In this document: positions 58,569 through 64,000 of the stretch, piece after piece
Layout: each line of letters starts with the position of its first letter
How positions within the stretch are numbered: position 1 is the first letter of the stretch
Origin: Sisyra terminalis
Taxonomy: Eukaryota; Arthropoda; Insecta; Neuroptera; Sisyridae
Assembly (NCBI GenBank): GCA_958496175.1
Contig: OY292280.1
Span: 10,478,001-10,542,000 of the forward strand
Direction: 5' to 3'
DNA length: 64,000 nucleotides
Program-made: the position numbers and the translations under genes
The notes under the pieces: model-generated
The model's input: only the letters and a program-made list of their open reading frames with translations
What the model was told of the DNA's origin: nothing
Database searches by the model: none

Positions 58569-59117
58569 ATGATTTGGGATCATTTACGAAAAGTGCCAGT
58601 AGTGATTTACGTGGGCCTAGTCCTGATATTTTTTGGGGTGAGTATAGAAAAATTTTTGGAAATTTTTTCAAGTATCTGATACGTTATTTTTTGGTAGGTG
58701 TTCGTACCAGTTTTCAGCGCTTTTCAGGCGATATTATATCATGAAAGTCATCTACATTTAAACAGTAATAGTACTCTGAATAGAACCACTCCGAAATTGA
58801 TGTTTAACAAAACGGTTCCAATGGAATCAACTAACAAAACTGGTACCTCATTCGCTATAGAAAAATGGACCAAAAATTTAAATTTTACGACTGAAAAAGA
58901 CAAAAATTTGGTTTTGGGTTCCACCATGAAAAATATAACGGTAATATTATGAAAAAACAGCTATTTTGATGTGATTTTATAAATGATATTCTTACAGAAA
59001 TCGGGAACACTAAATTTCAAAAATGTTTCTACTATTATAACATGGGATCGTAATAAGTCGATCAAAGAAAAAGGGATTCCAGTATCTGGAAAAATTAAAT
59101 CACTTGGTATGAACTAG
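58569..59117 (+). CDS. Small single-pass N-glycoprotein gene, copy B (paralogue of the gene at 48909)
   Basis: Join 58569-58637, 58698-58940 and 58998-59117, giving 143 residues; all coding junctions are phase 0. Exon 1 (69 bp) and exon 2 (243 bp) have exactly the lengths of copy A, and 12 of 23 exon-1 residues are identical (MIW, RKVP, YV, FG). Shared exon-2 landmarks are HE-x-H, FN-x-T-x-PME, SF, and WT followed by NLN. The topology is the same: one hydrophobic segment at about 10-33, then a hydrophilic domain with six sequons in exon 2 and further ones in exon 3. Donor GTAACC at 59176 and the acceptor before 59236 define a 3'-UTR intron matching copy A. No known domain was seen; divergence between the copies is high except around the anchor and the sequons. 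Confidence 0.82.
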
Positions 59118-59473
59118 GACTATATTACTGCTATTCTGGGGAGACCACAACAATGAATCCAGGTCTTTGAAAAAGGTAACCGAATAGGAAATATTTTGGA
59201 CTAATTTTTGATTTTTTTTTTTGATTTTTTTACAGTAACTAAAAAACAAATCTCATATCAACTAAATCTTGGAATGATATTCTACTATCAAAAATCAAAG
59301 GATAATGATCTACCTCATATTTAATACTTTAACTACAAAGTGATTCATTTGATTACAAATACAAATACTATTGTTATGCTACTGGCTTTATAAAAATTGT
59401 TTATTTATTACACATATTTTTAAAATAGTTCTAGATTTTATACGAAAAATATTTGTATTCTCAAACTTTAACA

Positions 59474-59479
59474 AATAAA
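59474..59479 (+). terminator. Polyadenylation signal, small glycoprotein gene B
   Basis: AATAAA about 240 nt into the predicted non-coding fourth exon (which starts at 59236), on the coding strand. Confidence 0.45.
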
Positions 59480-60267
59480 TAACTTAAAATAAGAAAATTT
59501 TGAATTTCTATAATTCCTTCAGTTGTGGTCAGTTGAGCTATGAATTTTAATTAAATATAAGTGAGAAATCAATTTTATTATAAAGCAATTTCGCTATTAA
59601 ACTTTAAACGATGCATTATAATGCTATCGCTATTTTATAAAGGCGTTAATGGTTTTAGCTATGATTATGACTAATCTAAAAGGAATTTTCATAAAAGCTT
59701 TAATCCGATAAGAATGAGTAGTAACTATTGGTGCAAAACTTTCATATCTTTGATTATAATTCCACTACAGTAATTTCGTCACCAAATATGTGAAAATCCG
59801 AAAAATTTATATCATATAAGAGGCCTTTCATTAATTAAGTGAATATGGAGTGAGAATGGGGGAGGCTAAGATATTCTCAACATGTCGTCTACATTTTTGG
59901 GGGGTGGCGAGGGGGAATTCATTTATGCATAGCACTTTGTAAATCAAAATTCCATATTAAGAATCCAACTCCATTTTGGATTCTTAAAGGTTTTCTTCAT
60001 TTCACAATGAATAAAGTAATTGAAATCTTATTTGAATAATGTTAATTGCTTAGTGAAAAATTTTAAATGTATTCATTATTTTCTAATATAGATCTTAGTA
60101 TTCTTACATGAGAGAGGGAGGCAGGGATCAAGTCACCAAAATTGACCCTACGTACTTAATGAATGACCCCTAAAGTAAACCCTAATAAATTAATATCGTC
60201 AATGCCGACTAATTCCAAACAGTTGGGAACTAAAAAATTCAACACTACTATTATAAATGTATTATTA
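59480..60267. other. No recognisable feature
   Basis: AT-rich sequence downstream of gene B. A short GC-richer tract (GGGGGGTGGCGAGGGGGAAT) lies near 59900. Confidence 0.5.
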
Positions 60268-61643
60268 TAGTCTAGAATCCCACTGCAGAAAAGTGTAGTG
60301 ATCGATTTTATGCTAAAAACCTAATTTTTACGCATATTTATCATCAGGAGAATAAATATCTACTAGGTTGCCTATCAAAATGTGTCCGCTAGTATTTTTA
60401 ATTAAATTATTTTTAATTGATTTTTCGCAAAAATTTAATTGATTTGTTTTTAAAATAAAATATCGTCCACTTCACGGCAATATATATAAAGACTTTGAAG
60501 AGTCAGGGTTGCCGTTGCGCACTTGACCTCACCTCTGCCCAGCCAGGTGTAAACAGGTATGATGTTGGGCCCTTTTTACGTTCATAACGTGCATTTATGA
60601 TTTGTATATCAAATTAAAGCTAATTTTTTTCTCATTATTATGATATACGGTTGCCTAATTAAATCTGGCCGCAAATAAGGGTTGCTGGCTGCAATAAAAT
60701 AAATAACTTCGCTTCAGATTGTATTAAAAAAAGTTTTAAAAGTACCACCGGAGACAAAAAATCAATTATTAAAATGGAATGAGATATTTTTGGACGTCTG
60801 TTGGTAATTACTATTAATCAAAAAGTTGACATTGGGTACTGTCTGTCATTCCCTCTAGCACCTCTACCTTCTGCACTATTCCACTGCTCAGGCGACATGA
60901 TGAAGACGGACAAATCAACTCTAAGTAAACAATTGACAGCAAAGATTGCACCAGCTAATCCCGGACAAGTCGACATAAAAATCATCGATGGTTTCTATTA
61001 CTTATATCAAATTGGGTCTACTTTGCCATAAACATTTGGAAAAGTAGCAGAATCGATATTGATAAGACTTTGTTCAAAAAATACTCCGGAAGTACTTGAG
61101 TGGTTAAAAACACTAGCATCCAACGCATGCGCAATGGCTTTAAAACGTCGTACAGCTGCCAATCGCTGTCCTCGTCTAACTGGTTAAATCTGGCTAGCTC
61201 TCTTTCACTGTTTTTTTAATATTTATCATCTTTAGCAGCCAGCAACCCTTATTTGCGGCTAGATTTAATTAGTCAACCGTATATCATAATAATGAGAAAA
61301 AAATTAGCTTTAATTTGATATATAAATCATAAATGTACGTTATGAACGTAAAAAGGGCCCAAAATCATACCTGTTTACACCTGGCTGCGAAGAGGTGCGG
61401 TCAAGTGCGCAACGGCAACCCTGACTTTTCAAAGTCTTTATATATATCGCCGTGAAGTAGACGATATTTTATTTTAAAAACAAATCATTTAAATTTTTGC
61501 GAAAAATCAACTAAAAATACTAGCGGCACATTTTGATAGGCAACCTAGTAGATATTTATTCTCCTGATGATAAATATGCGTAAAAATTCGGTTTTTAACA
61601 TAAACTCGATCACTACACTTTTCTGCAATGGGATCCTAGACTA
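60268..61643. mobile_element. 1.38-kb long-TIR element with broken internal ORF
   Basis: TIRs of about 425 and 409 bp (TAGTCTAGAATCCCACTGCA at the left, inverse TAGGATCCCATTGCAG... at the right end) surround a 540-bp core. TTA flanks both ends, a possible 3-bp duplication as in PIF/Harbinger. The core encodes a pseudo-ORF, annotated separately. Confidence 0.88.
60801..61185 (+). pseudogene. Broken transposon-encoded ORF inside the long-TIR element
   Basis: The frame reads LAPLPSALFHCSGDMMKTDK, a middle part with PANPGQVDIKIIDGFYYLY, then a TAA. It continues in the same frame as TFGKVAESILIRLC and later RRTAANRCP before another stop. The order (P-x-ALFH-x-G-x-M-x-KTDKS, then VDAMF-like, then P-x-TFG-x-A) matches an uncharacterised protein I remember as widespread in insect mobile elements, with a PIN/nuclease-like fold suspected. 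Only the N-terminal part is present. Confidence 0.65.
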
Positions 61644-63047
61644 TTACATGTCTTACTCATTTATTACCCCATTTCTTGAACTATATAAGTTTATTTAATT
61701 TTAGCCACTATTTTCTCCAATTCATAGTAGATATTAGCAAAAAGTTTTTAGCGATTTATCAATCAATACATTTTTAAAGTATTTTTTCATATGATTGACG
61801 GTTTATTTCCAAGTTGTTTAGTCGGATTTTTTTTAAATGAAAGATATATATTGCTGAATAATATATTTTAAAAAATCATTGCTACAATTGTATTTATTTA
61901 TGCACTATTTTTGTTTTTTTTTTTGTTTGTTTATTATAATTTTAAGTATGAAAGGACAATTACAACAATCAATTATTGCACTAAACATTATAATTACTCT
62001 AAATAACAATTAAACAATGAGAAACAAATCTGATTAAATCCAGGAACGAAACCAGAATAATAATAATAATAATAATAAAATTCCAAAATTAAAAGGGTAA
62101 GTTACCACCAAATTAAGTTAGCACCATAAAATGTAAAGAATAAGGGCTGTTTCTCATTGCTTTTCTTTTTTTTTATATTATAATAAAAACATTACATTTG
62201 ACTATTAAAAAACATACAAATAGGTGGATATATCCACTTAAAATTTAAAAAAAAAAATTTTTAACACCTTAATGGTCGGTCACACAGTCTTGGGGGGGGG
62301 GAGTATTATGCTCCTACTGTATTATGGTTTATGATGATTTCTCTAATAATCATAATAATATTTAACAGAGATATTGAGCAATCCTACACCATTACATTAG
62401 TTCCCAGTTTAGATGTCGAAATTCATGGAAAATATTCAAGAAATGAAAATTTAATTTTACTTCCGATAATCAAAATCTGTTAACAATAAGGAAATTTTTT
62501 TATTTTTTCGATTTTTTGGTGGCATTGAATGACAAAACGAGCCAGAACTGAGCGACTGAACTAATTAGCCTAAATTCTAATGCAGACTAAATATAAAATC
62601 CAAAAAAACTATTTTCTTCAATATATTAAGCATAAAATTAATGACTCCAATTTCCAAATTCGACTCCGTTAAAAGTATGGTTTTAGCTCCAATTCCTTCG
62701 AAATCTTCCAATTCTGGGTCCCTAGTACATTACAGAAACTTTTGTATTGCTTGGCTATTAATCACGACTTAGTTATATGACCAATTTTTGGCATTTTTCA
62801 TTGTAACGAGGCAACTGGTCTTGTTTTTATGTATCGATAGTTGCCTATCCTAAGAATCGAAATATCTTTCAGGTCGTCCAAGAATTCCAAATTCGTCGAA
62901 ATAAATCCAGTCAAAACCGATTTGTTTGAATAATTACCGACTTTTGGAGTCCTTAAAAAGGGATGACAGAACCAGAAAAGATAAAAGCATCTCAGTTATT
63001 CCAGCTCCAGCCAAAATTGCAATCATTCGCCAAAATGATTTTTTGAA
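61644..63047. other. No gene recognised
   Basis: AT-rich DNA with an (AAT)n tract at 62055-62078 and a G run near 62293. Confidence 0.5.
62055..62078. repeat. (AAT)n microsatellite
   Basis: About eight tandem AAT units. Confidence 0.85.
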
Positions 63048-63204
63048 TTGTTATTAACCGTCACTTTATAACTACTAAAGGTTTTTAGCGACTTTAGGGT
63101 TAATAAAACTCCGTCATTAAGAAATATCGAAAATTTTCTCGATACGAGGAACCCAAATCTCCCAGTTTTGGAGCAGCCACCTAGACCACTCTGCCACCAG
63201 TAGA
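63048..63204 (-). mobile_element. tRNA-derived SINE, minus strand
   Basis: Read in reverse complement: CTACTGGTGGCAGAGTGGTC TAGGTGGCTGCTCCAAAACT, B box GGGTTCCTCG (damaged), then the body and AAGTGACGGTTAAT at the 3' end. Confidence 0.88.
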
Positions 63205-64000
63205 CTCTGGGACATAATTTTGGTAATATTACTTAACTTTTTTGGAGTAAAATTTTGAAAAAAAAAATCGGCCTAGTATCGGCTGTCGTTAAGCCAAAAA
63301 ATTTCGACCAAAACTGAATTTATGAGAGGAAAATTTTGAGAAATAATTGTTTCTCACATAAAATTTTAGGTTCTTCCATTATGAATATTGATTAGTTCAT
63401 TAAAATTACTTTGGTTTTATGATGTAAGAAAGAGTACTTTCTGGTTTTGTGTACCGAAATTAGGTAAAAAGTAATTTTGTTTTGTAACTTTTTAAATTTT
63501 TTTATGTTATTTGTAACTAATATTAACAAGGAATAATAAGTACATTTCTTTCAAATTAACCCCTAATTTCAACTCAAATAATTAATTCCAAATAAGATGT
63601 TAAACTTATAATTAGCTCAAATTTTAAAGATAGAATGATTAATAAATACTAATAGTATTTAAAAGTAGACAGACAAATTATAATTAACTTTTTTTTCTTA
63701 CAAACACATGATCTTATATGGAAGTTTCGGTCACGATTTCGGCCATAAAAACTACTTTCAGTCGGACATTCAAGTAAAATTTATGGATTGTTTGATATGT
63801 TCACAGAACATAAACAATTTTGTTTTCCTAAAATAATTCAATGAATTTCGTCATTTAAACAGGAGATACTCTCTAAATTTTGCAGGCACCTGATGAAGGT
63901 TGACAGCATTGACTGGTGGCCATTAAAGCGTTAAAATTTACCTACTTAAATATGTTTAAGTATCAAAACTGTTCAAAAGAACAGAGAAAATATTTTAAAG
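63205..64000. other. No recognisable feature
   Basis: AT-rich DNA to the window end; no coding or repeat signal found. Confidence 0.5.

Overview
This is an AT-rich, intron-rich animal window that looks like insect nuclear DNA. The main evidence is five consecutive exons of a DIP-type (Dpr-interacting protein / lachesin-like) neuronal immunoglobulin gene. It also carries arthropod-style TATA plus TCAGT-like initiators, Jockey-type LINE fragments, a mariner fragment, tRNA-derived SINEs and many short inverted-repeat elements. The species cannot be fixed from the sequence. No rRNA gene, functional tRNA, CRISPR array or prokaryotic feature was seen.

Layout. Positions 1-28.7 kb hold no exon I can recognise. 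They are probably the upstream intron(s) or 5' flank of the DIP gene, filled with foldback elements, a degenerate Jockey RNase H/3' end (about 2.95-5.2 kb), one copy of a 1.15 kb repeat (7.2 kb), a 27-bp minisatellite (11.65-12.79 kb), MITEs (14.5, 16.7, 16.9, 22.2 and 26.2 kb) and a decayed mariner transposase (23.1-23.8 kb). Positions 28.73-38.59 kb hold the 3' end of the DIP gene on the + strand: the end of Ig2, all of Ig3, two linker exons and a GPI-signal-like last exon. Its introns contain foldbacks, duplicated reverse-transcriptase debris, a second copy of the 1.15 kb repeat, a 5'-truncated Jockey element and two near-identical 225-bp MITEs with perfect 8-bp target duplications. Positions 38.6-48.8 kb are mostly non-coding, with two large foldbacks.

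Positions 48.8-59.5 kb hold the most interesting coding finding: two paralogous, previously unrecognised (to me) small genes in the same orientation, about 9.7 kb apart. Each has a TATA box 32 nt upstream of a CAGTT initiator. Each has a 69-bp first exon starting Met-Ile-Trp and a 243-bp second exon, plus a short third exon holding the stop and a further intron in the 3' UTR. They are predicted to encode 145- and 143-residue single-pass (signal-anchor) N-glycoproteins with a 9-residue Asn-x-Thr repeat. Between them lie SINEs, a foldback inserted into a SINE with an intact 8-bp duplication, another foldback nested in a SINE, and possible remnants of minus-strand exons. Positions 59.5-64 kb hold a 1.38 kb long-TIR element around a broken transposon ORF, and a minus-strand SINE.

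The host genes do not obviously act together. The DIP gene would serve synaptic recognition at the neuronal surface. The function of the small glycoprotein pair is unknown.
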